DNA of 64,000 nt from Ampelomyces quisqualis (lineage: Eukaryota > Ascomycota > Dothideomycetes > Pleosporales > Phaeosphaeriaceae): positions 2,108,001 to 2,172,000 of the forward strand of contig JAGTXZ010000011.1 of assembly GCA_018398575.1 (NCBI GenBank), given 5' to 3'. The notes beneath the pieces are model-generated. The model searched no databases. It was not told the DNA's origin and saw only the letters and a program-made list of their open reading frames with translations. The position numbers and the translations under genes are program-made. Below are positions 42,760-55,379 of the stretch, piece by piece (within the stretch, counting starts at the first letter, position 1; each line of letters begins with the position of its first letter).

Positions 42760-44700
42760 AAGTTTAGATTCTATTTAGATATATCTAAGAAGTGTGCTTA
42801 TTGCACACTCTTAAATAAGACGTATTAGCTAGTTCTTTAATATATAGGCTAGAAGTATAATAGTCTCTTAGAAGCTCTTAATTGTATATTTACTGCCTTA
42901 GGTAGTAACAAAAAGGATAAGGTAGTAGCAGAAAAGAAGGCTAACGTGTAGTTAACTGCGTTTTAGTTAGCTACTACTATGCAGGTTAGCTCTATATAAG
43001 TAGCTAACTTAAATACTACTAACCTGCTAGTTAGCGCTTACTACTAGAGAGAGGAGTTAGCTAAGAAAGTTAAGATAATAGCTAGAGAAGTAAAGACTTT
43101 TAGGTAGTTTGTGTCTAGGCTAGTTAAAGTAGTAGTAGAGTTAGTAGATACTCTTATAGCAGCTAGGGTAGAGTAGAAGGTAGAAAAGGCAGTAGTAAAG
43201 TTAAGCAGCCCTTATATATAGATCTAAAATAGAAGAAAACTAAGTAGTATGTTAGTATCTATACCTAGAGAGTTAGATAGTTAAGAGTGTTCTTCTAAAA
43301 GTAGCTATAGTCTACTGTTAGATCTAATAGAAGAGTAAGACTTCTATTATTAATAGTTATTACTTACTAGTTGTAATAGGCTAGGCTTTGCCTAGCCCTT
43401 TGCCTTCTTAAGAAGAGCTTAGTCTAGCCTTACTACCTCTTTATAGACTAGTACGCACAGAGGGTATATAAACCCCTTCTATAACTAGTAGAGAAGCTTA
43501 AGGAATACAACTCTTTTTAGCACCTTATTGTTCTATCTTTGTAGGCTAGCCTATAACAATTATATTTCTTCCTAATACAACAACAACTATAGAATAGCTC
43601 TATCTAACTAATACTCTAATACTAAGTTAGAGCCTAAAGAGCAGAAGTCTTAAACTAACCTTTAGGCTTGCTGTGCTCTGTTAGACAGTTGCCTTTAAGC
43701 TATAAAGAACTAAATTAACGCCCTAGAGATAGTACTCTAGTCTCTTGTTACTTAACTTACAAACTCTTCTTCTCTCTCTTTAGCTCTTACGCTAAACCTC
43801 TCTCTAGCACCTTACAACGTATAAACTACTAGAAATTTAACACTTACTACTTCTGCTCTTCTTCTAGTCTAACGCAAGCTGCTACCTCTAGGCGACCTGT
43901 TTTTAGGCAATAAGTCCTACTTTACTACCTAAGAGGTTACTATAACCTATAAGCTTAAGACTAACTCTACTTTTATTAAGAGCGCCTAGGACTAATACGC
44001 CTTTATTTAGGCTAACTTGTTGCTAAAGGTTTAACAAGAAGTTGCCTCCTACTACGCTAGCAGAAGGGAAGTAGGCAATTAGGACCTTATAAACTTTATA
44101 AAATATCTTAATTTCTGCTATAGGAATAAGTATAGTAAGGAACGTGCTTAAGCAGTTTTAGAAGGGCTGTGCTAGGCTAAGAAGGAGTCTTTTACTAACT
44201 TCTTCCTACACTTTAAGTCTCTTCTCTTGCAATATAGAAGAGCAACGTAGAATAACAAATAGCAACTTAATAAATTATAACGCGCCCTAAACTACTCCCT
44301 GCAACAAGTTACCCTTTACTGTAGCGTTTCCTATACTAATTACAACCAGGCAGTAGCAGAGTATTAATCTATTACAATAGACTTAGAAACTGCAGCTATT
44401 AAGAAGCATTAACACTTATACACAAAAAGAGAGACCTAGGCAAAGAGAAACTTAGACACGTTAGGAAAAATTAAGATTTGTCTAGTTAGCCTAGTTGCAG
44501 CAACCTGCGGCTACCTAACAGCAATACTATCTACTAGACAATTTGCTAAAGTTACTCTACTTACTTTTGGTTGCTAGCAACCTAACAGCAACCTAACAGC
44601 AAGTTGCCTATATTACCTAAGTTGCCTGTGTTACCTGTGTTACCTATATTGCTAGTGTTGCTAGTGTTACTAGTGTTGCTAGATTTAACAGTTAAAGACT
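42760..44700 (+). mobile_element. RIP-degraded retrotransposon gag region (gypsy-like)
   Basis: Reading through TAG/TAA as mutated Gln/Trp codons gives long stretches of protein-like sequence. An N-terminal part (about 42780-43340) has KKCAYCTLLNKTYQ and a Lys/Glu-rich helix around KKDKVVAEKKANV. A second part (about 43990-44460) resembles retrotransposon gag: DLINFIKYLNFCYRNKYSKE, RAQAVLEGLC and KKESFTNFFLHFKSLLLQYR, the typical gag pattern of Y-x-Dx...A...L and Q...SF..F...F. A region of 9-bp repeats follows. No reverse transcriptase was recognised downstream. Stop codons at most Gln positions preceded by a pyrimidine fit the mutation context seen throughout the block. Confidence 0.6.
44602..44682 (+). 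repeat. Nine 9-bp repeats at the end of the gag relic
   Basis: Nine consecutive 9-bp units such as TGTTACCTG, TGTTGCTAG and TGTTACTAG. In the frame of the gag relic they encode Val/Ile-Ala/Thr-x triplets. A shorter version of the same motif occurs at 63173-63205 in the second gypsy-like relic. Confidence 0.75.
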
Positions 44701-47381
44701 ATTAAGTACTATAGCACTAGCAGAACTATATACTGCAGCTAGCTGCCTGTGTCTTTACACTCTTATAGCGTAGGCTAACTAAGCTAGTCTCTCTTGTTTA
44801 GTTATATAGGCTTTTTAATTAAATATAGTATAGACAAATTACACTTCTTTAAAAGTAAGCTAGCCTAGATACAGCTACTAGGCTTAATGTTCTGTAGGGC
44901 ACGCGTTAGTAGGTATACAACGCGCTCTATATATAAAAGGCTATAACAGCTGCTACTACTTGTAGAGTAGTAATTATCTTACTAGTTAGTTATATTAAAA
45001 TTAGGTGCTGTGTCTGCTAGTGCTGCACTATCTACTACAGTAGTCTACACTATTGCGTTATATTAAGGCTAACCTAACAGTATTTATGCGTTGTACTAGC
45101 AAAAGTATATCTAGTTTTTGTAACATTTATATTACTTACTATTTATAACTACTTAATAACACTCTATTTCTTCTTTATACTATTGCACTAACCTATTGCA
45201 CTTGTCTAGTTCTAGTTGCTATTTCTCTTTAGTTAAGGCAATTATGTTAAGTATGTTACCTTTAATTGCAATATTATAGGCCTGCGTTATAAATTCTTTC
45301 TATGCGTCTTTTACTACAATGCTCTAGCTACTTCTATAGTTCTTAAACTATAGCTGTTTGTCTGCCTTATAAAGGTATTCTAGTGCAAGTTTATTTGCAT
45401 GTCTATACTTTTTTAGCAAAACATCTTTTACCTTACCTAATGCTTTACGTACGCGTACATAGACAGTATTTTATACAAGTTATTATATGTTATATTACGT
45501 TTAGACCTACTTACATTATTAGTGTCTTTGTATAGGACTTTCTCTCTCTCTCTAACATTCTCCTTTCTATTCTTTTCTATTAAGTAGTTTGCCTTCTCCT
45601 TTTCTTTGTTATTATAATTGTTTATAAGCGCATTATAGCAATCTTGCTTCTCTTCTATATAGTTAGCTAAGATATTATCTATATTATTATTATAGGTATC
45701 CTTTAGCACTAAAACGTTAGCCCTGTTGTTCTCTTGTTAGTTTGTGTATATAGTAATATCCTGTTGTATATTATCCTATATAAGAATTTGTTAAATGCTT
45801 CCTAAGTTCTTCTATTTTTTGCAAATAGTATTAAAGTAGTCTGCTTTCTGTTAGCTAATACTATGTATAGAACTTGCAATATACTCTTTATAGTATATCT
45901 ATAGAAGAGTATAGTTTTTCTAGTACTATTGTTATTAAATTCCCTTATTGCGTTAAATATAACTAAGCCTATTAGTGCTACTATATTTGCACTTAGTTTA
46001 TTAAACTTCTTTTAATTTCTAGTTATTGCAGTAATGCTCTATTTCCTGTTATTATAGAATAACTGTACTATTACTACTGCAAGACTAGGGTTTAGAAATC
46101 TAGTAGATTTAGGCTGTCTTTAGTTAGCTAGCATAGCTGTTTTAGAGGTGTACTTGCGTTCTTTAGGTCTTGTAGTAAGTAAACAAAGTCTTTAAGCAGT
46201 TTACTAGGCTTAAGAACCTATCTGTCTAGGTAGTTTAATATATAAGCACTAGTAATTTCTAGTTATCTTTACCTTATTACGTAAGTCTGCAAGTTGCTGC
46301 ACATGTTTAGCATCTAGGCGCCTACTGTTAGCTACTATTCTTAGCAGGCTGCAATAGTACCTATATAGCAAGTAGCTTCTTTATACAGTGTTAAGCTAAT
46401 ATGCAATTAAACTAACAACAGTAGAGTATTTTATACTTCTATCTAAGTGTCTAGTAGTATTTAGGCGTATATATGCCTATGTGCATTAAGCTATAGTGTT
46501 ATTACTATACTACATAGCGTCTTTCTATTATTAGTAAGTAGTTGCGTTACTAGAATAACTCTTACCTTCTCTAGTGTAGTCTTGTTTTTTAGTAACACAC
46601 TTTTCTTTACCTAGCGTTTTTTTTTCCTCTATAGTAGTAACCTAAATAGGTCTGCACTAGATAAGAAGAGTTGCAACTCTATAACAGTTAGAACTACTTA
46701 ATTATATATAACAAGGTATCTTCCTATAATATAATAGCCTTAAGTCTAATAGCAGTTCTCTTTTAACTACTAACATTTTTTGTATATTAGTTCTATAGGT
46801 TTTTAGTTTGTGTTAGCTTGTTGTACTTATGCTACTACTGCATCTAGATTTCTCTTGTTAACAAGCAAGTAAGGCTGCAGATCCAAGAGTGTATAGTATT
46901 TAATCTCTAGGCTGTCTTATTAGGTAACTTTTTAGTTAGGCTAGTATAGCAGTTAGTTATACTTCTATTTTAATCTTAAAGTTAAGGCTTAAGGATAGTA
47001 GCGTTAAAGTCTAGACAGTTTTTAGTCTCTGCAGCGTCTTAGTTTTTAGTATATTAGTTCTAGGGTTACATCTCCTAAGAGCCTAACCTTTACACTATTG
47101 TCTGTTAGTGCTTATTTTAGCGCTTGTTTAGACAAAGACATAGTGTGCTGCTAATATTACTTAAATTTACTGCTTAGTACAGAGTATACAGAGCAAGCGC
47201 TTACTCTTTAAATATTAAAGAACTATTAGTAAGAGTAGCAGAAGTAAGTAATATATGTAGCGCAACAGAGTTTTTACTTTATAGGTATAAGTAGAGTTTT
47301 TATAACACATACAGTCTAATATTACCTTAAATTCTACTAGAGCATAGTAGTTAGGCTGTTTAATTAGATAGCCTCTTATTC

Positions 47382-47740
47382 TTAACTACGTGCTAGCGTA
47401 TATAACAGTTGTCTACTGTTAGCATAAATAGTTGTACGCGCAATACAGGTAATCAGCCTCTTTTTTATCTTTAACTGCGTACTAGCGTACACAATAGTTA
47501 TCTACTATTAGCATAAATAGTTATGCGCGCAATACAGGCAATTAGGTACCTTTCTATCTTTAACTAAATATTAGCGTACACAATAGTTATTTACTATTAG
47601 CACAAATAGTAGTGCGCGCAATACAGGCAATTAGGTGCCCTTCTATCTTTCTATTCTTTACTAAATATTAGCGTACACAACAGTTATCTACTATTAGTAT
47701 AAATAGTTATGCGCGCAATATAGGCGATCTAGTAGCCCTG
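47382..47740. repeat. Tandem repeat, about 89-bp period, 4 copies
   Basis: Copies begin at about 47382, 47471, 47560 and 47658 (the last with a 9-bp insertion). Each contains CTAGCGTAYAYAAYAGTTRT, an inner TATTAGCATAAATAGTT and a conserved GCGCGCAATACAGGCAAT. Mutations are mostly C/T and G/A transitions, consistent with RIP acting on an array. No coding frame recognised. Confidence 0.85.
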
Positions 47741-50700
47741 TACGTAGAAAACTATTTACCTAGTAAGTTGTTAGTACAGATCTAGTATGCTACTATACTA
47801 GTTATATTTGTAGTTTAATTGTAAATAACGCCTAGTATATCTTTAATGCAACTGTCTCTTGTAATACGCTGTGCTAGCGTGCCTTTATAGATATCTATAT
47901 TTGCGCCTATCTATCTCTCTTCTTTATATAGTAATATATGCTATTGCATTTACTTTTAAAGCCTAATTTGTGCTCTAATGTCTGCACAAACAAATTGTAA
48001 TTAAGGTTATTAATATACTTATCTATTGCTAGTAGGTTGTAGTATACATACAACAGCTAGTTTGTCCTAATAAGAGTATACTTGTTTCTAGTTGTGTTTA
48101 ATACTAATATAGTTATTATATTAGAGGTAATTTATGTTATGCTTAACTCTTTGTTAACTATTTCTATTATCTTTCTACGCAAGTTTCTATCTAGCAAAGC
48201 TTACTCCTAATTGTTATTTAGTTTAGTTTTGTTCTATTACAAGCGCATCTGTTAGGCTGCGTTGTAGTTATATTAGACAGTAAAGTGTATAATTATCTAG
48301 ATAAAGTAACTATTAGCTGCGTTCTACAGTAGTCTATTCTGTTATAATGCAATTACTCTTGTAATTTACTATAGGTGTTCTTTTGCTGTAGTTGTCTATA
48401 GGGAACAGCCTAGCATCTTCTGCCTCCTTATCTCTTGTTCTACGTTAGAGTATATTAAGTTATATTCTTCTGCTATTAGTTGCATTATATTACATATGCT
48501 GTCTTTTAATAATTATGTCTAGTGTTGCTATAGTAGTGCTATCCTCCTGTCTGCACTAACTAGCAATTCTAGGTAACTATTGCAATATCTCTATAATACT
48601 TGCGTACGTAGATAAGAGTTGCTATTATTACGCGTTTATAGTAGTATATAGTGTGTAGTAAGAAGGTTGCGTTAGCAGCCTTGCGCTATAGTCCTATATT
48701 ATAGCGCTTGTTATATTAGCAAGTTTGCGTTTCATTAGGTAAGCTAAAGCAATAGTAGAGCTATTGTTAGATATATAATTCTATTTACTATGTCTAACGC
48801 TACATACTAGTTGTCTTGCTACACTTACTTTTGTTTATAATTCTACACTATACATATCTAGTCTTAATTAAACGTAAAAGAATATAGTCTATTATATTTG
48901 TCTTAATTAATATAATTATTTATATAATAAGAAACAGAGACTTTATTATTAAGTGTAGGTAGATCCTTTAGTACTAAGTGCATAGGGCAAACAATAGTTA
49001 TTATATTGTATACCTTAAATGCTTGTAATATACGTTGCTTAGTCTTTATACTGTGTGTATAGCAGCGCACGCTTAGCATCCTTGTTATATTATTAATTTA
49101 ACTATTATTATTAAACGCTATAACCTTACAGAAGGCACCTGTATACTTATATTTCTTTCTGTTCTTGTCTTAGTGTTTGTTGTTAATAAATATAAGTATT
49201 AGGTGTACCTAAGCTGCAGCTCTACTGTTTGCAATAGTCTAAGACAGTTGCGTATAGTCTTTATATTTAAACTCTTGCACTTACACGTAATCTTTGCGCT
49301 ATTTTCTAGTCTTATGCTAGTTAGGCGCGTATTGCACAATGTCTTCTTTGCAATATTTAAGGTTATTATAGCGTTTACCTAATAGCCTTAAGCATCTTAT
49401 AGAAGAGTGTATTTTTATATTTATTCTATTTACCTAGTAAGAGTTAGAGTCCTGTCTGTCTTTATTATATAGGGTAATAAAGTAGCTAGTTACCTTCTAA
49501 CAGTAGTGTTAGACACATACTGCAGCAGCATATGTAAAGTCTAGCAACGTAATATGTATAGTAACTTTACTAAGGAGTAGTATAATAGAATTTAGTAATA
49601 TGCCTAGTATAGACTATCTAAGTTGTTTAAATAGTATTGCTGTTAACACGCTTATAGTAAAGGTGTACTTACGCTAGTTAGCAGTAGTGCACTATTAACT
49701 TTAGTCTATAACTATCTTGTATTTAAATGCTATAAGCGCAAGCTATCTAGAGTTATAGAGGCAGATCTGCGTAAGAAAATCTCTCTTGTTTATTATTAGG
49801 TAGAATTGTTTTACTATTGTAATATAGTAGGCCTTACTATTTATTCTAGTGCATATACTATTAAGGGCCTTATACATACAGATATTATTAATAATATAGG
49901 TTAGCGCGTGCTATTTAGGGTAGTTAAAATCCTTTTCTTCTTCTTGCGTCTGTCTAAAAGGTTAAAACTCTTCTTTTAGAACATCTATTTGTTTAATAGC
50001 TAACAATATATACCCTAACATATTTTTGTTATAACTCTTGTATTGTAAGAGTACTAGCAGATTGCACGCAGCCTAGATAAAATACAACGCGTATAGTGCC
50101 TTAGTTGCTAGTAAAGGGAACACTACTGCTACAAATTAGCAAATTACTACTTTTTGTTCTGCGCTAGTCTACTGCAACACTTTTATAAAAGCCCTCTTGT
50201 TATTAAACTATTTTAGTCTAGTATTATGCTTAACCTAGCAAAACCTTTTATTTAACTAGGCACAGCTATTATCTTCTACTACTAGAACTGCAGCACTATT
50301 CTAGCCCTTCTTTTGTCTAAAGTGTATATCTATTAGTATATCTTCTGTAAATTCTAATATCTATATAACTAACCCCTTAAGTAGTAGATATAATGTATCT
50401 ATAGCTAACAATTTATATATATTAAAGTTATAGTAATTTTAGCCAAAGCACTTTACTAGATAAACGTAATCTTTGTATCTTTTATTAAAACAACAACCCT
50501 GTTGCAAGCGTGTATACTCTTCTATTTACCATAGATATTTATTGCACAAGTTCTCTTATTTGTCTAGTAGTACTATGCATTAAGTACAGTGTCTGTTTTT
50601 CTTTACACCTGTTAGTAGCACTTACTCTTTATAGTTAGCTAGAATTGTATAAATAGTTAGGTAATACTATTGCGTCTGTTAGTTAGTACACTCTAGCTAT

Positions 50701-52853
50701 ATGCTGTATTTAGCAGCTCCTTCAAGTGCTATAGTTACTAGTTAGCGTCTGTCTTCTACAGTAACCCTCTATTATTAACGCTATAGTTAGTACTTACGCA
50801 ATAACAGTTTGCCTATACAGTAATAATACACTTTACTCTTTAGAATAGGATCTAGAAGCTTAGCTATTAGGATAAATCTAGCTAGTAGTGTCCTAGGTGT
50901 TATTCTACGTTGTTATGCCTTATAGTTAAAATTTCTAATAGTAATATATATTAGCTATGCTGCTACGTTACTAAATATTATAGACAACTGTATTTTGTCT
51001 ACTACTAGTATAACTAGTATAAGGGTTGCACTATCTAGTAAGCGCTATTATATTAACTACTACTAATTTCCTAAGTGTAGTTTATAATACACTCTTGTAG
51101 GTTTATTAGGCGTACCTGTAAAAGAACAGCTAGGTGCGTAAACTATCTTGTTAGCAAATAGGCAATAACTAAGTATAAAGGCAATCTGTAACATAATATC
51201 CTAGTATATAAATATATGTTAGTTAGGTTAGAGGTTTAGTAACCTAGATATAATTGCTACGTTCTCTTATATCTATATATTGTCTTATAGCCTAGATTAA
51301 ATATTTAACATAGCCTACTGCTACTAGCGCTCTAATTAGAACTGCAGCTATAAATATAGCTTATGTAGCTATATATTAGTAAAGAGGCTGTTAACATTAC
51401 TTAATATGCATTTTATCCTTTGCAGCTATAATGCAAACGCTAGTGCAAAAAGAGAACTAAAGAGCTCTACTATGTTATTCCTATTAGTGTTAGCACGCGT
51501 GCGCTATTTAGCTGCGTATAGCCTACTACTTTGCGTCTGCTATTTCTAAACCAAAGGGTTTGCTAGCGTACTATCTACTTACTGTCTTAAACAGCTTGTC
51601 CTATCCTTGTATAGACGCTAACATTAGGCCTATCTACCCTATTACCTTATATTTAGCTAGAGTATAGTTACGTTTACATAAGGTATTGCTGTATAAAGCA
51701 GGTGCTACGTTATCTAGAGTAGTATCTATCGCGTTACAGCTATTAGGGCTGTGCTATTATATTATAGTATTAGGGGTTATAACTAGCGTATTATTAGGTA
51801 GCAAGTAGCAACGCGTCTAGCATTAAGCACTGTATTTAACAAGTCCTGCGTACGTCTTAGTGTAAAAGCTATATAGTATACATATACAATCTATTACTAA
51901 TTTATTTGTGCACAACTCTATAGTTTAGATATAAGAAGACTAAGTGTGTAAAAACAGTATTAACATTAGTTACGTAGTGTTAAAGTAGTTACTAGCAGTA
52001 TCTATCTTGTGCTGCACAGTCTGTTGTCTATAGTAGTCTACTAAAGTCTACTGTAGCCAATAGTTACCTAACCTGTGTATAGAACTATGCTAACAGTTAT
52101 AGGCGCAACAACTAATATTTTTCTTTTCTTTAATATTCCTTATTACTCTAACAACTGTTACGTTATTACACTAGAGCTTACTTATTAACAACCCAATTAG
52201 TTAGGCTAGCTAACACAGCTTAATAAAGATTAATATTAATAATAATTATTATACTAAAAAATATTAACACCCTAGAATAAACAAGTTACTGCGCGTTTAG
52301 AATATATATAGTAGAACCCAAACACCTAAAAAGGTAAGTATACCTGTAAGTAGACACGTACAAGGTTTAAAAGTATAAAAAAAATAGACTAGTAGCTCTA
52401 GCAGCCTAATATACAACCTGTACCAAGATAGCTAGGCTTAGTACAGATAGAAGCAGGTAGAATAGTGTACTATATATACTATAGGTAAGACTAGTAACAA
52501 GCGTAGGCAATTACTTAACAGTAAGAAATAATAAGTATAATTTATATATAGTGTTAACTAATATTCTAAGCAGCTAGTATATTTAATCTTTTCTAGTTTT
52601 AAAATACCTGCAGATCTAATTCATATTCTTTCTCTAGCACAGTATAAGATAGTTGTCTACTAGAGACTACTATTTTAACTTGCTCTAATGTGCAAATATA
52701 ATAGGGGCCAAATAGTAACAAAGACTGTTAATAAACTACTGTATATTAAACGTATCTACGTGCTACTTACTCTTAAACCATTAGCGCTAATAGAGCATAT
52801 AATAGCCTTACTAGCTAGCTACCCTCTGCCTCTTACTATATATACGTTTTCCT

Positions 52854-53162
52854 AACCTTAAAACTAGAGATAAATTTACCTATATGTCTCTAGTCTTAGA
52901 GTTAAGGTAACAGTCTTTTGTTAAAACATATATAGAACCTAGTGTTATTTTTATCTATTATATACTTGCGCCTTCTTACACTTCTCTAACCTTAAAACTA
53001 GAGATAAATTTACCTATATATCTCTAGTCTTAGGGTTAAGGTAACAGTCTTTTGTTAAAACATATATAAAACCTAGTGTTATTTTTATCTATTATACACT
53101 TACGCCTCTTTACACTTTTCTAACCTTAAAACTAGAGATAAATTTACCTATGTGCCTATATA
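52854..53162. repeat. Tandem repeat, 134-bp period, 2.3 copies
   Basis: Copies start at 52854, 52988 and 53122 with AACCTTAAAACTAGAGATAA and include CAGTCTTTTGTTAAAACATA. The first two copies are over 95 percent identical by eye, differing mainly by transitions. Within each copy ACTAGAGATAAATT and the later CTCTAGTCTTAGRGTTAAGG form an imperfect inverted repeat. Confidence 0.85.
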
Positions 53163-53442
53163 TACAGCTACTTCTTAACACGTAACTTATACTTCTAATT
53201 TAATATTACTGTCTTTGTATATATATTTCTTATAAGTTTAAAAGACTTAATCTTTTATTATATTTTTATTCTTACAAAACTAAAACTATACCTATTACAT
53301 CTATATGTTTATGTAGTTTAAAAATCTAGAACTAAGCTTTACTATGTTATTAGCACTATACCTGCGCTACTTTTTAGCCTACTAGTATAGAAGTAAATTT
53401 ATGTCTTAAATAGACCCTTTAGTAGCTGTTTAGATGTTATAG

Positions 53443-54035
53443 CTTAACTAAGATACCTTATAACGTATTTAACAACAAAGATCTCTACAACAACAGCTAT
53501 AATAGCATTCTAGAGTGCATATTAACAACCTAGCCTAACTTAAGAGCGCTGTTATTGCAATAACTTTGTTATATCCTATAACACTATTACTTAACTAAGA
53601 TACCTTATAGTATGTTCAAAAGCAAGAATCTCTACAACAACAGCTATAATAGCATTCTAATGCGCACATTAACAACTTAGCCTAACTTAAGAGCACTATT
53701 GTTGTAATAACTTTGTTATATCCTGCAACACTATTACTTAACCAAGATACCTTATAGCGTGTTTAAAAGCAAGAATCTCTACAACAATAGCTACAATAGC
53801 ATTCTAATACGCATATTAATAACTTAGCCTAACTTAAGAGCGCTGTTGTTACAACAACTTTGTTATATCCTGTAACACTATTACTTAACTAAGATACCTT
53901 ATAGCGTGTTCAAAAGTAAGGATCTCTATAACAATAACTATAATAGCATCCTAGTGCACATATTAACAACTTAGCCTAACTTAAGAGCGCTGTTATTGCA
54001 ATAACTTTGTTATGTCCTGTAATATATATTAATAA
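53443..54035. repeat. Tandem repeat, 147-bp period, 4 copies
   Basis: Copies start at 53443, 53590, 53737 and 53884 with CTTAACYAAGATACCTTATA, an exact 147-bp step each time, and carry TCTACAACAACAGCTATAAT, GCCTAACTTAAGAGCGCT and AACTTTGTTATATCC. A short fifth fragment with GCCTAACTTAAGAACGC lies at about 54027-54050. 147 is a multiple of three, so the array could derive from repeats in a protein, but every frame has stops and no family was recognised. Confidence 0.88.
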
Positions 54036-54651
54036 CTTAGCCTAACTTAAGAACGCAATTCTTATACTATTAGGTAACTAGAAGATATTAGAGATACAAC
54101 TACAATTTACATACTTTTGTCTATATATTATTACAGGCAAAAATTAAGGACAACGTAAAGTTGCAGTTATTTGTTAGGACATCTCTATCCTAGTACTCTT
54201 ATTAGGCTCTTTAATAGCAAAGCCTACCTAAGTAGCTGTAACCTCTCTTATACTATATATAATGCATTTCTGTTAGACTCTACAAGCAGTAATCTAACGT
54301 CTAGATATTAAGATATTCTAACTACAACTTATACAATATTAAGTCTTCTATTGTTACTAAGCTTTATTATAGCTTTAAGAACTTCTATTAACGTAAAGAA
54401 GTTACGCGCATTAAACTTATCTACACTAAGATGCTGCTAGCTAGTAACAAAAAGGATACCTACTACGCTAGTAGGCATAACTAAGACTTTAAAGGACACC
54501 TATATAAATTAAAACAACAGGCCTGCATTTATTTATCTTAGAAACGCTTAGCAGAGAAGAATATACACAAGAGGTAACGCGTAATACTTTATAAATCTTG
54601 TGTATAGTATATAAGGCAGCAAACACTTTAAACACATTAATCTCTATAATT

Positions 54652-55045
54652 AGGCTCTTTTAACAACTAGTAGCTATAGTTGCGTTGCACTATTAGCAAC
54701 TGTTGTTTACTAGAGAATACTACTAGTGCTACACGCTACCTACTACTGCAGCAGGCTCTTTTAACAACTAGTAGCTATAGTTGCGTTACACTGTTAGCAA
54801 CTGTTATCTACTAGAGAATACTACTAGTGCTACACGCAACCTACTACTACAGCAGGCTCTTTTAACTACTAGCAGCTACAGTTGCGTTGCACTGTTAGTA
54901 ACTGTTATCTACTAGAAAATACTACTAGTACTATACGCAACCTACTACTACAGCAGGCTTTTCTAATAACTAGCAGCTATAGTTGCGTTGCACTATTTAC
55001 AACTATTGTCTACTAGAGAGTACTATTAGCGTTAATTGCAAGCTA
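54652..55045. repeat. Tandem repeat, 101-bp period, about 4 copies
   Basis: Copies start at 54652, 54753, 54854 and 54955 with AGGCTCTTTTAAC (AGGCTTTTCTAAT in the last). Shared parts include AGCTATAGTTGCGTTGCACT, a ACTAGAGAATACTACTAGTG segment and CAACCTACTACTACAGCAGG. The step is exactly 101 bp for three successive copies. It directly precedes the DDE transposase relic. Confidence 0.88.
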
Positions 55046-55379
55046 TCTACTGTAATAAGCACTTAGAGTAACTAATTAGTGCTACAATAATACTAGTATA
55101 GGTTTAAGGCTAAGTTTAGATTTTGTTTTATATTAAATGCTATAAGTAGCTACTAGAGTATTAGCATACGCAAGTATATTGTCTTTACTATATTAGATAG
55201 TAGATTGCTTATTATAAATATATCTAGTTTCTATAGTTATTCTGCTACTACAATATTAAGCCTATATTATCTAGTTTATAGATAGGTTAAGGTCTAACGC
55301 CTAACTAGCAACACAGTTATGCCTAGACTATTACAAAACGTGTTAAGGTTTACAAACATAAGGTATTGTTTTTACATTT

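Noticed and set aside
45437..45709. An uninterrupted 90-codon minus-strand frame in the AT block, Lys/Asn-rich and coiled-coil-like
   Set aside because: Composition follows the AT-rich DNA, no family is recognised and flanking sequence has many stops. It may be a relic fragment but is not supported as a gene.
47382..55045. CRISPR-like arrays
   Set aside because: The repeats are directly adjoining with no unique spacers, and the genome is fungal.
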